31,234 nt of DNA from an uncultured Neisseria sp. (lineage in GTDB: Bacteria; Pseudomonadota; Gammaproteobacteria; Burkholderiales; Neisseriaceae), in assembly GCA_947097615.1 (NCBI GenBank), contig CAMURX010000001.1, positions 1-31,234 on the forward strand, written 5' to 3'. The position numbers were made by a program, and so were the translations under genes. The notes below the pieces were generated by a model. It was given only the letters and a program-made list of their open reading frames with translations. It did not search any database and had not been told where the DNA came from. Position 1 is the stretch's first letter; every line of letters begins with the position of its first letter. Positions 1 through 6,766 of this stretch are shown here, piece after piece.

Positions 1-512
1 TTTCATCGCCCGCGCTGGTGGTTCAATCCATTACCACCATGCAAACGCAGCTGCGTAAACAAATTGACGATCTTAAAACCGAAATCAACCGCCATATTGA
101 CCGCCATCCCGATTTGAAAGACGACATCCGCCTGCTGAAAAGCATACCCGGCGTAGGCGAAGTGGTTTCGCTGCGGATGCTGACGCTGTACCGCAGCCGC
201 GATTTTACAAGCGCCTCGCAGATGGCGGCCTTTGTCGGGCTGGTACCGAAAAAGCGGGAGTCCGGGCAGTTTAAAGGACAAAGCCGGCTGTCCAAACGCG
301 GCAATCCGGTTATCAGAGCCAAACTGTACCTGGCCGCTGTCTGCGCGACGCGCTTCAACCCGGACATCCGCGCGCACTGCGAACGGCTAAGGGCGAAAGG
401 CAAAAGCAAAATGCAAACCGTCGGCGCGGCCATGCGCCGTCTGGTTCAGATTTGCTACGGTGTGCTTAAACACCGTTGCGAATATCAGGCTCAAGTGATG
501 CTTGCGGTCTGA
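1..512 (+). CDS. IS110-family transposase, C-terminal part (5' end outside window)
   Basis: The reading frame is open from base 3 and stops at 510-512, so the gene starts before the window. What is visible is about 169 residues with the C-terminal Transposase_20 pattern of the IS110/IS116/IS902 group. A helix-hairpin-helix-like segment (IPGVGEVVSLRML) is followed by the FVGLVPKKRESG and SKRGNPVIRAKLYLAA blocks; the second block is the family's hallmark near the active-site serine. The N-terminal DEDD (RuvC-like) domain is not in view. Family members cut and join DNA with a bridge RNA and normally lack terminal inverted repeats, so I cannot place the right end. It lies between the stop and the hairpin at 587. 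The visible part has no frameshift, so the element may be active, but the missing half prevents a firm statement. Confidence 0.9.
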   Translation, partial: SSPALVVQSITTMQTQLRKQIDDLKTEINRHIDRHPDLKDDIRLLKSIPGVGEVVSLRMLTLYRSRDFTSASQMAAFVGLVPKKRESGQFKGQSRLSKRGNPVIRAKLYLAAVCATRFNPDIRAHCERLRAKGKSKMQTVGAAMRRLVQICYGVLKHRCEYQAQVMLAV

Positions 513-586
513 GGGGGGAGATGGTATCTACGGTGGGGATGGCTTTCAAGCTGCCAATGCGTCGATTTTTCCAATCAAATGCAAGC

Positions 587-631
587 AAAGGCAGCCTGAA
601 AACCTTGTGAACAGGGTTTCAGGCTGCCTTT
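587..631 (-). terminator. Hairpin of two inverted Kingella-dialect DUS
   Basis: AGGCAGCCTGAA (589-600) faces its reverse complement (618-629). The arms extend to 18 bases with one mismatch around a 9-base loop. It sits just after the stop of the hchA remnant on the minus strand, the position at which AG-DUS hairpins follow most other genes here. The 12-mer matches the DUS dialect described for Kingella and relatives rather than the AG-DUS used everywhere else in this window. I found no second copy. Termination is inferred from structure. Confidence 0.75.
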
Positions 632-643
632 ATCGTGTGCGGA

Positions 644-855
644 TTACTCTACTACGCCTACGGCTTTGAGCAGCTCGTCGGCGGCCAAAATGCCCGGCGC
701 GTTGCCGGCCAGCGGGCTGTCGCCGGTGAGCAGGTGGCGGTCTTTGTGGATGCTGCCGTCGATGCTGGTTTTGCTGTTTTTCACCACTATGCCCAGCTCT
801 TCCAGGCGTTGTGCTCGGCGCGGTCGGCGACGGGTTGTTTGGACAATTCGGTCAT
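644..855 (-). pseudogene. hchA: hchA remnant (Hsp31 / glyoxalase III), internal deletion
   Basis: Read on the minus strand from the ATG at 855, the first 17 codons give MTELSKQPVADRAEHNA, which aligns with the N-terminus of HchA (E. coli begins MTVQTSKNPQVDIAEDNA). The frame then hits a stop after five more codons. In another frame the rest reads LEELGIVVKNSKTSIDG, HKDRHLLTGDSPLAGNA and LAADELLKAV, ending with TAA at 644-646. This matches the last ~50 residues of HchA, including the family signature HKDRxLLTGDSP. About 200 central codons are missing, including the catalytic Cys-His-Asp region, so no functional protein can be made. A ribosome-binding site (AAGGAA) and a good promoter remain upstream. 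The neighbouring IS110 element and foreign DUS hairpin suggest that this locus was acquired and then eroded. Confidence 0.85.
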
Positions 856-891
856 TTGGGTTTCCTTATTTGAGGTGGGTGAAAGCGGAGG

Positions 892-920
892 ATTATAGGT
901 GGAGTTAATTGCCTTGTCTA
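892..920 (-). promoter_or_regulatory. Sigma-70 promoter of the hchA remnant
   Basis: On the minus strand TAGACA (-35, 920-915) and a perfect TATAAT (-10, 897-892) are separated by 17 bases. The start codon of the broken hchA lies about 37 bases downstream of the -10 box. The promoter looks intact although the gene is not. Confidence 0.7.
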
Positions 921-942
921 AATCGTTTGCTTATAAATATGG

Positions 943-985
943 AAAGGCCGTCTGAAAACTTGTTCGGGGCTTTCAGACGGCCTTT
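943..985 (-). terminator. Inverted AG-DUS hairpin after the His-rich peptide gene
   Basis: AAAGGCCGTCTGAA (943-956) pairs with TTCAGACGGCCTTT (972-985), a perfect 14-bp stem 12 bases beyond the stop of the minus-strand gene at 998. It probably terminates that gene and also serves as a DNA-uptake signal. Confidence 0.7.
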
Positions 986-997
986 GGCCGCGTGCCG

Positions 998-1198
998 TCA
1001 GTGGTGGTGACGGTGTTGGGATGCTTGTTTGCGCGGGGACTTGGCTTTGTGCGGTGCGGCTTTTTTCTTCATCGGTTTGGCCTGTTTGGCAGAATGGTGG
1101 TGTTGGCCGGCGTGGTGGCCGTGCGGGGCGGCGAAAGAGGCGGGTGCGGCCAGGGCGAGGGCGCCTGCGGCGAGTAGGGCGATGCTGCTGCGTTTCAT
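998..1198 (-). CDS. His/Lys-rich exported small protein
   Basis: This is a 66-residue protein starting MKRSSIALLAAGALALAAPA. The start at 1198 is chosen over an in-frame ATG twelve codons upstream because AAGGAG lies at the right distance and a clean signal peptide begins there. Signal peptidase I cleavage is likely after SFA (residue 23). The mature ~43 residues carry 11 histidines and 8 lysines and end in HRHHH, with no cysteines and no fold-forming hydrophobic core. The composition suggests periplasmic metal binding (Ni, Cu or Zn) or a basic acid-shock-type peptide. Both are inference from composition; I do not recognise a named family. It is monocistronic with its own DUS hairpin downstream. 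Confidence 0.75.
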   Translation of the reverse strand: MKRSSIALLAAGALALAAPASFAAPHGHHAGQHHHSAKQAKPMKKKAAPHKAKSPRKQASQHRHHH

Positions 1199-1293
1199 GT
1201 TTGACTCCTTGGGTCGGTTGCGGGGAGGGCGCATGATACGGGCGGGCAGTGTTTTGTTTACAAAGGGCGGGTAAAGGTGGCGTGGGACGGAAA

Positions 1294-1333
1294 AGGCCGT
1301 CTGAAAACCTGTTTTCGGGCTTTCAGACGGCCT
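1294..1333 (-). terminator. Inverted AG-DUS hairpin after kdsD
   Basis: AGGCCGTCTGAA at 1294-1305 pairs with TTCAGACGGCCT at 1322-1333, 26 bases beyond the kdsD stop on the minus strand. It probably acts as the kdsD terminator. Confidence 0.7.
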
Positions 1334-1359
1334 GTTGCTCTTGTGCTTGGATTGCCGGG

Positions 1360-2340
1360 TCAGACGATACGTGCCTGTAACAGGTCGTTCATATTCAGCG
1401 CGCCGACCAGGAGGCCGTTTTCGTCGACGGCGAGCAGGCCGGAGATGTTGTGGCGCTGCATTTCTTTCAGGGCTTCGGTGGCGAGTTTGTCGGGGTGGAT
1501 ACTTTTGGGTTCGGCGTGCATCACGTCGTTGACGGTGAGGCCGGTGAAAGATTCGCTTTGTTGGAACAGGCGGCGCAGGTCGCCGTCGGTGAACACGCCT
1601 TTCAGACGGCCTTCGCGGTCGGTGACGGCGAGCATGCCCAGTCCTTTTTCGCTCATGATGACCACGGCGTCTTTCAGCAGCGTGCCTTCGGTGACGGCGG
1701 GGGAGTGTTTGCCGCCGTGCATCAGGTCGGCCACGCGCAGCAGCAGGCGTTTGCCCAGGCGTCCGGCGGGGTGGCTGAGGGCGAAGTCTTCGCGGGTGAA
1801 GGAACGGGCGCGCAGCAGGGTGACGGCCAGCGCGTCGCCCAAGGCCATCACGGCGGTGGTGCTGGATGTGGGGGCGAGGCCGAGCGGGCAGGCTTCCTGC
1901 GACACGGCGGCGGTGAGGTGGATGTCGGCGTGGCGCGCCATGGTGGATTCGGGGTGGGCGGTGATGCAGATGAGGCTGATGTTTTTGCGTTTGAGCGCGG
2001 GCAGGATGGCGGCGATTTCGTCGCTCTCGCCGGAATTGGAAATGGCCAGCACCACGTCGCCGTCGACGATCATGCCCAAGTCGCCGTGTGCGGCTTCGGC
2101 GGGGTGGACGAAGAAGGCGGGCGTGCCGGTGGAGGCAAGGGTGGCGGCGATTTTGTGGCCGACGTGGCCGGATTTGCCGATGCCGGTGACGACCAGGCGG
2201 CCGGTGCAGTTGAGGATGGTGTCGGCGGCGGCGGCGAAATTGGCGTCGAGGCCGTCTGAAATCTCGCGCAGGGCGGCGGCTTCGGTTTGCAATACTTCCT
2301 GTGCCCAGCGGATGTATTGGGCGACGGTTTCGGTTTGCAT
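1360..2340 (-). CDS. kdsD: Arabinose-5-phosphate isomerase
   Basis: This 326-residue enzyme converts D-ribulose 5-phosphate to D-arabinose 5-phosphate, the first step toward Kdo for lipooligosaccharide. An N-terminal SIS domain (about residues 40-180) carries VVTGIGKSGHVGHKIAATL, HPAEAAHGDLGM and SNSGES, followed by PTSSTTAVMALGDALA. Two CBS domains follow (about 205-326, from VADLMHGG to the end). Length and layout match the KdsD/KpsF/GutQ family. The start MQTETV is preceded by AGGA at good spacing; an in-frame ATG 11 codons upstream lacks this. No kps cluster is nearby, so housekeeping KdsD is more likely than capsule KpsF. Two DUS lie inside the gene (1601-1612 and 2249-2260); the second encodes the ISDGLD segment. 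It is transcribed divergently from tal with a 77-base gap. Confidence 0.93.
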   Translation of the reverse strand: MQTETVAQYIRWAQEVLQTEAAALREISDGLDANFAAAADTILNCTGRLVVTGIGKSGHVGHKIAATLASTGTPAFFVHPAEAAHGDLGMIVDGDVVLAISNSGESDEIAAILPALKRKNISLICITAHPESTMARHADIHLTAAVSQEACPLGLAPTSSTTAVMALGDALAVTLLRARSFTREDFALSHPAGRLGKRLLLRVADLMHGGKHSPAVTEGTLLKDAVVIMSEKGLGMLAVTDREGRLKGVFTDGDLRRLFQQSESFTGLTVNDVMHAEPKSIHPDKLATEALKEMQRHNISGLLAVDENGLLVGALNMNDLLQARIV

Positions 2341-2417
2341 GGTTTGTCCTGTTTTAAAGCAAAGGCGGCGCATGTTACGATGCGCCCCTTTATTGATGGC
2401 AACGGAGAACGAAAAAA

Positions 2418-3473
2418 ATGAGCATTTTAACGGACGTGAAAAACTTAGGCCAACAAATCTGGCTCGACAATCTGTCGCGCTCGCTGGTGCAAAGCGGGGA
2501 GTTGGCGCGGATGCTGGAAGAGGGCGTGTGCGGCGTTACCTCCAATCCCGCCATTTTCCAAAAGGCTTTTGCCGCCGACCCGCTGTATGCGGCCGATATC
2601 GCCGCGCTGAAAACGCAGAACCTCACCGCCAAACAGCGTTACGAAACGCTGGCCGTGGCCGACGTGCGCGCCGCCTGCGATGTCTGCCTGAAAGAATACG
2701 AAGCAGACAGCGGGCGCGGCGGATTTGTCAGCCTCGAAGTGTCGCCCGAGCTGGCACACGATGCGGCGGGTACGGTGGTCGAAGCGCGCCGCCTGTTCCG
2801 CGAAATCGGCCGCCCGAACGCGATGATCAAAATCCCCGCCACTGACGCAGGGCTGGCGGCCTTGGAAACGCTGGTTTCAGACGGCCTTAACATCAATCTG
2901 ACCCTGCTGTTTTCCCGCCGCCAAACCGTCAAAGCCTACGAAGCCTATGTGCGCGGCATTCGCGCGCGGCTGGCGCGCGGCGAAGCGGTTGGCGGCATCC
3001 GCGTGGTGGCCAGCTTCTTTATCTCGCGCATCGACAACGCGCTCGATAGCAATCTGCCCGAGCATCTGCGCGGCAAAACTGCGGTTGCCCTTGCCAAAGC
3101 GGCCTATGCCGACTGGCAGGACTTTTTCGGCAGCACGGAATTTGCCGTTTTGGCAGGGCAGGGCGCCAACCGCGTGCGGCTGCTGTGGGCGTCCACCGGC
3201 GTGAAAAATCCCGCCTATCCGCCGACGCTGTATGTCGACAGCCTGATCGGTGAAGACACCGTCAACACCGTGCCCGAAGCCACTTTGCAGGCTTTTGTTG
3301 CAGGCGGCACCGCCCGCGCCGCGCTGGCGGAGGACGCAGACGCTGCCTTTGCCGTGTTGGCAGAAGTTGCCGGTTGGGGCATAGAGGTGGAAGCGTTGGC
3401 GGAACGTTTGCAGCAAGACGGTTTGGCGCAGTTTGACGAGGCGTTTGCCAAGCTGCTGGCACCGCTGGCCTGA
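2418..3473 (+). CDS. tal: Transaldolase
   Basis: This 351-residue transaldolase moves a dihydroxyacetone unit between sedoheptulose 7-phosphate and glyceraldehyde 3-phosphate in the non-oxidative pentose phosphate pathway. Visible signatures are [13 protein letters not shown] near residue 40, [11 protein letters not shown] near 110, the Schiff-base lysine in MIKIPAT near 140, NINLTLLFS near 160 and the [10 protein letters not shown] block. The length fits the longer class that includes neisserial and actinobacterial Tal, rather than the E. coli TalB type. A GGAGA ribosome site precedes the ATG. An in-frame DUS at 2876-2887 encodes part of VSDGLN. A possible -10 (TACGAT) with TTTAAA 17 bases upstream lies in the short gap shared with kdsD. 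A very stable DUS hairpin follows the stop. Confidence 0.93.
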   Translation: MSILTDVKNLGQQIWLDNLSRSLVQSGELARMLEEGVCGVTSNPAIFQKAFAADPLYAADIAALKTQNLTAKQRYETLAVADVRAACDVCLKEYEADSGRGGFVSLEVSPELAHDAAGTVVEARRLFREIGRPNAMIKIPATDAGLAALETLVSDGLNINLTLLFSRRQTVKAYEAYVRGIRARLARGEAVGGIRVVASFFISRIDNALDSNLPEHLRGKTAVALAKAAYADWQDFFGSTEFAVLAGQGANRVRLLWASTGVKNPAYPPTLYVDSLIGEDTVNTVPEATLQAFVAGGTARAALAEDADAAFAVLAEVAGWGIEVEALAERLQQDGLAQFDEAFAKLLAPLA

Positions 3474-3489
3474 TTTTGCCGCAGGCCGA

Positions 3490-3537
3490 AGGCCGTCTGA
3501 AAACCTGAAAACCCGGTTTCAGGTTTTCAGACGGCCT
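3490..3537. terminator. Long perfect DUS hairpin between convergent tal and rpsI
   Basis: Two inverted DUS are part of a perfect 21-bp stem: 3490-3510 pairs with 3517-3537. It starts 17 bases after the tal stop. A degenerate DUS (TTCAGACGGCTT, near 3583) follows. It is probably the tal terminator; there is no long T tract. Confidence 0.75.
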
Positions 3538-3616
3538 GCTGTCCGCGGCCGGTTGCGACCGTTCAAACTTATCAAACCCGAACGTTCAGACGGCTTTCCT
3601 TCCGTTCACGAACAAT

Positions 3617-3646
3617 AAAAAACCCTGCCGGAAAAGCAGGGTTTTT
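3617..3646 (-). terminator. Intrinsic terminator of rplM-rpsI
   Basis: The stem ACCCTGC/GCAGGGT is flanked by A and T runs that lengthen it, with a 7-base loop. Read on the minus strand it ends in a T run, 13 bases beyond the rpsI stop. The symmetric A/T flanks would also allow termination on the plus strand. Confidence 0.85.
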
Positions 3647-3658
3647 GCTGAAAACGGA

Positions 3659-4051
3659 TTAACGTTTCGAGAACTGTTTGGCGCGGCGTGCTTTGCGCAG
3701 ACCCGGTTTTTTACGCTCCACTTCGCGGGCGTCACGGGTAACGAAACCGGCTTGCGACAGCGCGGATTTCAATGCGGCGTCGTAATCGATCAGCGCGCGG
3801 GTAATGCCGTGGCGGATGGCGCCGGACTGGCCGGTTTCGCCGCCGCCGGTGACGTTGACTTTGATGTCGAAGGATTCGGCATTTTCAGTCAGAACCAAGG
3901 GCTGGCGCACGACCATGCGGCTGGTTTCGCGGGCGAAGAATTCGTCGACGGGACGGCCGTTTACAATAATCTGGCCGCTGCCTTTTTGCAGGAATACGCG
4001 GGCAACCGAACTTTTGCGGCGGCCTGTGCCGTAGTAGTATTTACCGTTCAT
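3659..4051 (-). CDS. rpsI: 30S ribosomal protein S9
   Basis: At 130 residues it has the normal length for S9. It starts [21 protein letters not shown], contains the conserved [21 protein letters not shown] block, and ends in the invariant basic tail RRAKQFSKR, whose last residues reach the P-site tRNA. The ribosome site AAGGA overlaps the rplM stop region, and only 9 bases separate the two genes. They form the conserved rplM-rpsI operon, read from the promoter at 4527-4555 and ended by the terminator at 3617-3646. Confidence 0.97.
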   Translation of the reverse strand: MNGKYYYGTGRRKSSVARVFLQKGSGQIIVNGRPVDEFFARETSRMVVRQPLVLTENAESFDIKVNVTGGGETGQSGAIRHGITRALIDYDAALKSALSQAGFVTRDAREVERKKPGLRKARRAKQFSKR

Positions 4052-4060
4052 GTTGCGTCC

Positions 4061-4492
4061 TTATTTCAATTCCAAAACTTTGGGCTGTTGTGCGGCGTGT
4101 GCGTGTTCGGCACCGGCATACACTTTCAGTTTTTTAATCATGGCATAACCCAAAGGGCCTTTGGGCAGCATGCCTTTGACGGCTTTTTCCAAAGCGCGGC
4201 CGGGGAACTGTTCCTGCATTTCGCGGAAAGTGCGCTCGTAGATGCCGCCGGGGAAGCCGGAATGGCGGTAGTATTTTTTGCCTTCGAATTTGGCGCCGGT
4301 TACACGCAGTTTGTCGGCGTTGATGACGATGATGTAGTCGCCGGTGTCGACGTGCGGAGTGTATTCGGGCTTGTGTTTGCCGCGCAGGCGGCTGGCAACT
4401 TCGGCTGCTAAGCGACCCAGAACTTTGTCTTCCGCGTCGATCACAAACCATTCGCGCTTCACCTCGTGCGGTTTGGCTGAAAAGGTTTTCAT
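4061..4492 (-). CDS. rplM: 50S ribosomal protein L13
   Basis: This 143-residue protein starts [20 protein letters not shown]. It contains the L13 signatures [30 protein letters not shown] near residues 26-57 and the [18 protein letters not shown] motif near 100-117. L13 is an early 23S rRNA-binding protein. AAGGA sits upstream of the ATG, and a near-consensus promoter lies about 35 bases upstream, so the 5' leader is short (about 28 bases). It is the first gene of the rplM-rpsI operon. Confidence 0.97.
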   Translation of the reverse strand: MKTFSAKPHEVKREWFVIDAEDKVLGRLAAEVASRLRGKHKPEYTPHVDTGDYIIVINADKLRVTGAKFEGKKYYRHSGFPGGIYERTFREMQEQFPGRALEKAVKGMLPKGPLGYAMIKKLKVYAGAEHAHAAQQPKVLELK

Positions 4493-4526
4493 AAGGATTG
4501 ATCCAAAGAGATATAGAAAGCCGCGG

Positions 4527-4555
4527 ATTTTAGTGTCTTATCGGATGCCTGTCAA
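4527..4555 (-). promoter_or_regulatory. rplM-rpsI promoter
   Basis: On the minus strand TTGACA (4555-4550) and TAAAAT (4532-4527) are separated by exactly 17 bases. CCGCGG follows directly, a GC-rich discriminator of the kind often linked to stringent control. Confidence 0.85.
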
Positions 4556-4604
4556 TCTGAAGTGACGGGGAGTCGGGCGGATCGGGGTAAAGTGTGGGAA
4601 AAGG

Positions 4605-4634
4605 AAAAGCACCGCTTGAATCGGTGCTTTTTTG
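4605..4634 (-). terminator. Terminator downstream of 6S RNA
   Basis: AAAAGCACCG and CGGTGCTTTTTT form a stem around a 7-base loop, just past the 3' end of the 6S RNA on the minus strand. It has A/T runs on both sides, so it is bidirectional in form. Confidence 0.75.
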
Positions 4635-4637
4635 GGG

Positions 4638-4824
4638 GATTCCCCGCAGGCGGCGTTTCGGCTCAATCCGCTTGAACCTTGTCAAACAAGGCGGTTGTCT
4701 CGGGCAGCTTCGGGTGCGTTTCCCGTAGGAACGCTCGCGCCTGCTGCATCTCCCGACAACCTGAAGCGAACTTATTGGTTCAAAGGAATGTATGCCTTGG
4801 CGCTCGCCGCAGGGAAAAGGGGGG
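4638..4824 (-). ncRNA. ssrS: 6S RNA
   Basis: No protein gene fits this stretch. On the minus strand it folds into the long rod expected of 6S RNA, the sigma-70 RNA polymerase-binding regulator. The closing stem pairs 4816-4805 (TTCCCTGCGGCG) with 4655-4640. A middle stem pairs TTTGAACC with GGTTCAA. GGTTGTC (4761-4755) pairs with GACAACC (4699-4693). The tip is GCGTT (4734-4730) with AACGC (4720-4716). The start lies about 10 bases past the zapA stop, and zapA-ssrS linkage is typical of proteobacteria. Ends are approximate to about 5 bases. The 5-formyltetrahydrofolate cyclo-ligase gene often found next to ssrS is absent here; rplM-rpsI follows instead. Confidence 0.87.
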
Positions 4825-4833
4825 GGAGGTTGG

Positions 4834-5133
4834 TTAGGGCACTTTCGCCAGTGCTTTGTCGCACACCTCTGTCATGTGGGCTATTCTACGCTCAAATTCG
4901 CCGATTGCCAAACCGTCTTTCATCGACATTTTAAGCAGGTCGTGGACGACGTTGAGGGCGGCGATGATGATGATTTTGTCGCTTTCGACGATGCGTCCGC
5001 CGCTTTCTACGGCTTCGATTTTTTTGTTGAGCATGTCGAGCGCCTGCAAGAGGGTGTCTTTTTCGGAGGCGGGGGTGCCGATGCTGAATGTGCGCCCCAT
5101 GACGGAGACGGGGATTTGTTCGATGCTGCTCAT
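4834..5133 (-). CDS. zapA: Cell division protein ZapA
   Basis: This 99-residue ZapA cross-links FtsZ filaments at the division ring. The N-terminal half starts SIEQIPVSVMGRTFSIGTPASE, the family's opening strand pair. The C-terminal half (about residues 45-95) is a long helix, including VESDKIIIIAALNVVHDLL, that forms the tetramer coiled coil. Its ATG overlaps the stop of the coiled-coil gene upstream by four bases (ATGA), so translation is probably coupled. 6S RNA follows directly. Confidence 0.93.
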   Translation of the reverse strand: MSSIEQIPVSVMGRTFSIGTPASEKDTLLQALDMLNKKIEAVESGGRIVESDKIIIIAALNVVHDLLKMSMKDGLAIGEFERRIAHMTEVCDKALAKVP

Positions 5134-5486
5134 GGTTCTGCTCCCGGGTTGTGTGCGGCGGTTTCAGACGGCCTCTCCTGCGGCAGGCGGCCGGACAGGC
5201 GGCGCAGTTCGGCGGCGGTGTCGGCCAGGAGGGCGCGGTAGGTTTGGTTTTCGGCGCTCAGGGCGTCGATTTTGCTTTGCAGGTCTTCTTTCAGTTTGCC
5301 GACCTGCACCAACAGGGCTTCGCTCAATTCGTCGACGGCGGCCTGATGCTGGTCGTCTTTGCGTTTCTGTTCGGCTTTGAGGCGGACGTTTTCAAGCTGC
5401 TGTTTGCGGCTTTCGCTGAGCAGGGTTTCGAATTTCTGCGACAGCTGGTAGACGCGGGCTTCGAGTTTGTCCAATGGTTTGTTCAT
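5130..5486 (-). CDS. ZapB-like coiled-coil protein (TIGR02449-type)
   Basis: This 118-residue, mostly helical protein begins MNKPLDKLEARVYQLSQKFE. The start at 5486 is chosen because AGGAG lies upstream; the longer open frame to 5567 runs through a DUS hairpin. Residues 5-95 form one continuous coiled coil rich in K, E, Q and L. The C-terminal tail is low complexity and includes RPSE, encoded by a DUS at 5163-5174. Position directly before zapA with a 4-base overlap, plus the fold, points to a ZapA partner at the division ring, like the small coiled-coil genes that sit before zapA in many gamma- and betaproteobacteria. True ZapB orthology cannot be shown from sequence inspection. Confidence 0.82.
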   Translation of the reverse strand: MNKPLDKLEARVYQLSQKFETLLSESRKQQLENVRLKAEQKRKDDQHQAAVDELSEALLVQVGKLKEDLQSKIDALSAENQTYRALLADTAAELRRLSGRLPQERPSETAAHNPGAEP

Positions 5487-5498
5487 GTTCGGCTCCTG

Positions 5499-5525
5499 AG
5501 GCCGTCTGAAAGTTTCAGACGGCCT
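5499..5525. repeat. Tight DUS hairpin between gpsA and the zapB-like gene
   Basis: AGGCCGTCTGAA (5499-5510) and TTCAGACGGCCT (5514-5525) have only three bases between them. On the minus strand the hairpin ends two or three bases before the AGGAG ribosome site of the zapB-like gene. It may terminate gpsA or insulate the ribosome site. The T run is on the plus-strand side, so minus-strand termination would be weak. Confidence 0.65.
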
Positions 5526-5533
5526 TTTTCGGT

Positions 5534-6523
5534 TTACTCGGGTTTGGTTTCGCGCAGCATCAGGCATTCGGCAGCGTCGTGTGCCGTGGTTTCGCCGCGC
5601 ACGAGTCTGTGCAGGGCTTGGGTGACGGGCATGTCGATGTCGTGGCGGCGGGCGGCGCGCAGGACTTCGTCAATGGCGGGCACACCTTCGGCGACGTGTC
5701 CGATTTCGGCAAGAACTTCGTTCAGGGGTTTGCCTGCGGCAAGGCCGAGGCCGACTTTGCGGTTGCGCGAGAGTGCGCCGGTGCAGGTCAGGATGAGGTC
5801 GCCCATGCCGGCCAGCCCCATCATGGTTTTCTGCTGCGCACCCATGGCGACGGCGAGGCGGGTAATTTCTGCCAAGCCGCGTGTAATCAGTGCGGCACGG
5901 GCGTTGAGGCCGTATTCGAGGCCGTCTGAAAGGCCGGTGGCGATGGCCATGACGTTTTTCACTGCGCCGCCGACTGCCACGCCGACGGTGTCGGTGTTGG
6001 CATAGAGGCGCAGGACGGTGGTGTTGAGTTCGCGGGCTAGGCTGCTTATCCAGGCTTCGTTTTCGGCGGCGAGGACGACGGCGCAGGGCAGCTGCTGCGC
6101 CAGTTCCTGCGCGAAACTGGGGCCGGAGAGCAGGCCGGTTTTGTCGTTTTCGGGCAGCACTTCGCGCAGCGCTTGGTGCGGCAGCAAGCCGGTGTCGAGT
6201 TCGAAACCTTTGCAGGCGGCGAGAACGGGCAGGCCGCCGAATCCTGCCGCTTTGATTTGTTCCGCCGCGCCGCGCAGTCCGGCAACGGGGGTGACGATCA
6301 GCACAAGGCCGCTGCCGTTCAGGGCGGTGGCGGGGTCGGCGTGCACGGTCAGCGCGTCGGGGAAGGGGAAGCCGGGGAAGTAGCGTTTGTTTTCGCGTTC
6401 GGCCTGCATGGCGGCGGTTTGTTCGCGGCTGCGCGTCCACAGGGAAACGCGGTTGCCGTGCCGGGCGAAGTGTACGGCTAGTGCGCTGCCCCACGCGCCT
6501 GCGCCGATAACGGTGATGTTCAT
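5534..6523 (-). CDS. gpsA: Glycerol-3-phosphate dehydrogenase [NAD(P)+]
   Basis: This 329-residue enzyme reduces dihydroxyacetone phosphate to sn-glycerol 3-phosphate for phospholipid synthesis. The nucleotide-binding motif GAGAWGSALA lies at residues 6-15, ACKGFE and LSGPSFAQE near 105 and 140, and the catalytic-lysine block VGVAVGGAVKNVMAIATG near 180-197. The start MNITVIGAG is chosen because the fold begins there; the ribosome site is weak. An in-frame DUS at 5919-5930 encodes part of LSDGLEYG. A good promoter lies at 6566-6594. A short inverted repeat (GTCCG/CGGAC, near 6530-6544) in the leader covers the region just before the start. Confidence 0.95.
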   Translation of the reverse strand: MNITVIGAGAWGSALAVHFARHGNRVSLWTRSREQTAAMQAERENKRYFPGFPFPDALTVHADPATALNGSGLVLIVTPVAGLRGAAEQIKAAGFGGLPVLAACKGFELDTGLLPHQALREVLPENDKTGLLSGPSFAQELAQQLPCAVVLAAENEAWISSLARELNTTVLRLYANTDTVGVAVGGAVKNVMAIATGLSDGLEYGLNARAALITRGLAEITRLAVAMGAQQKTMMGLAGMGDLILTCTGALSRNRKVGLGLAAGKPLNEVLAEIGHVAEGVPAIDEVLRAARRHDIDMPVTQALHRLVRGETTAHDAAECLMLRETKPE

Positions 6524-6565
6524 GGCTGTTGTCCGTCGGCGGACGGTCTGTTGCAAACGGGCGGC

Positions 6566-6594
6566 ATTATGGCATTTTGAGGGGGTTTTCTCAA
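6566..6594 (-). promoter_or_regulatory. gpsA promoter
   Basis: On the minus strand TTGAGA (6594-6589) and CATAAT (6571-6566) are spaced by 17 bases, followed by GCCGCCC. It lies about 43 bases before the gpsA start. Confidence 0.75.
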
Positions 6595-6766
6595 ACTGAG
6601 GCGGAGCGGTGGGAGGCTGTTTGCGAAAAATCTTTTTTGTCGTCGGAAGGCTGTTTGAAGTGGAGATTCAGCGAAGTTCAAACTATGTTTAAAGGGTTTT
6701 CAGACGGCCTTTGCTTGAAACGGTGAAACTGCGTGTGCCGCAGGGTGACGACCTGACTGCTGCTTT

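Noticed and set aside
635..908. Two plus-strand open frames of 80-87 codons over the hchA remnant
   Set aside because: The minus strand gives clear HchA similarity at both ends. The plus-strand products have no recognisable sequence or ribosome sites.
1277..2845. 522-codon plus-strand open frame
   Set aside because: It runs opposite kdsD and into tal in another frame, is rich in Arg, Ser and Pro, and has no recognisable motif. It is a GC-rich shadow.
4632..5241. Plus-strand open frames over 6S RNA and zapA
   Set aside because: They lie opposite a structured RNA and a well-supported zapA, with no motifs.
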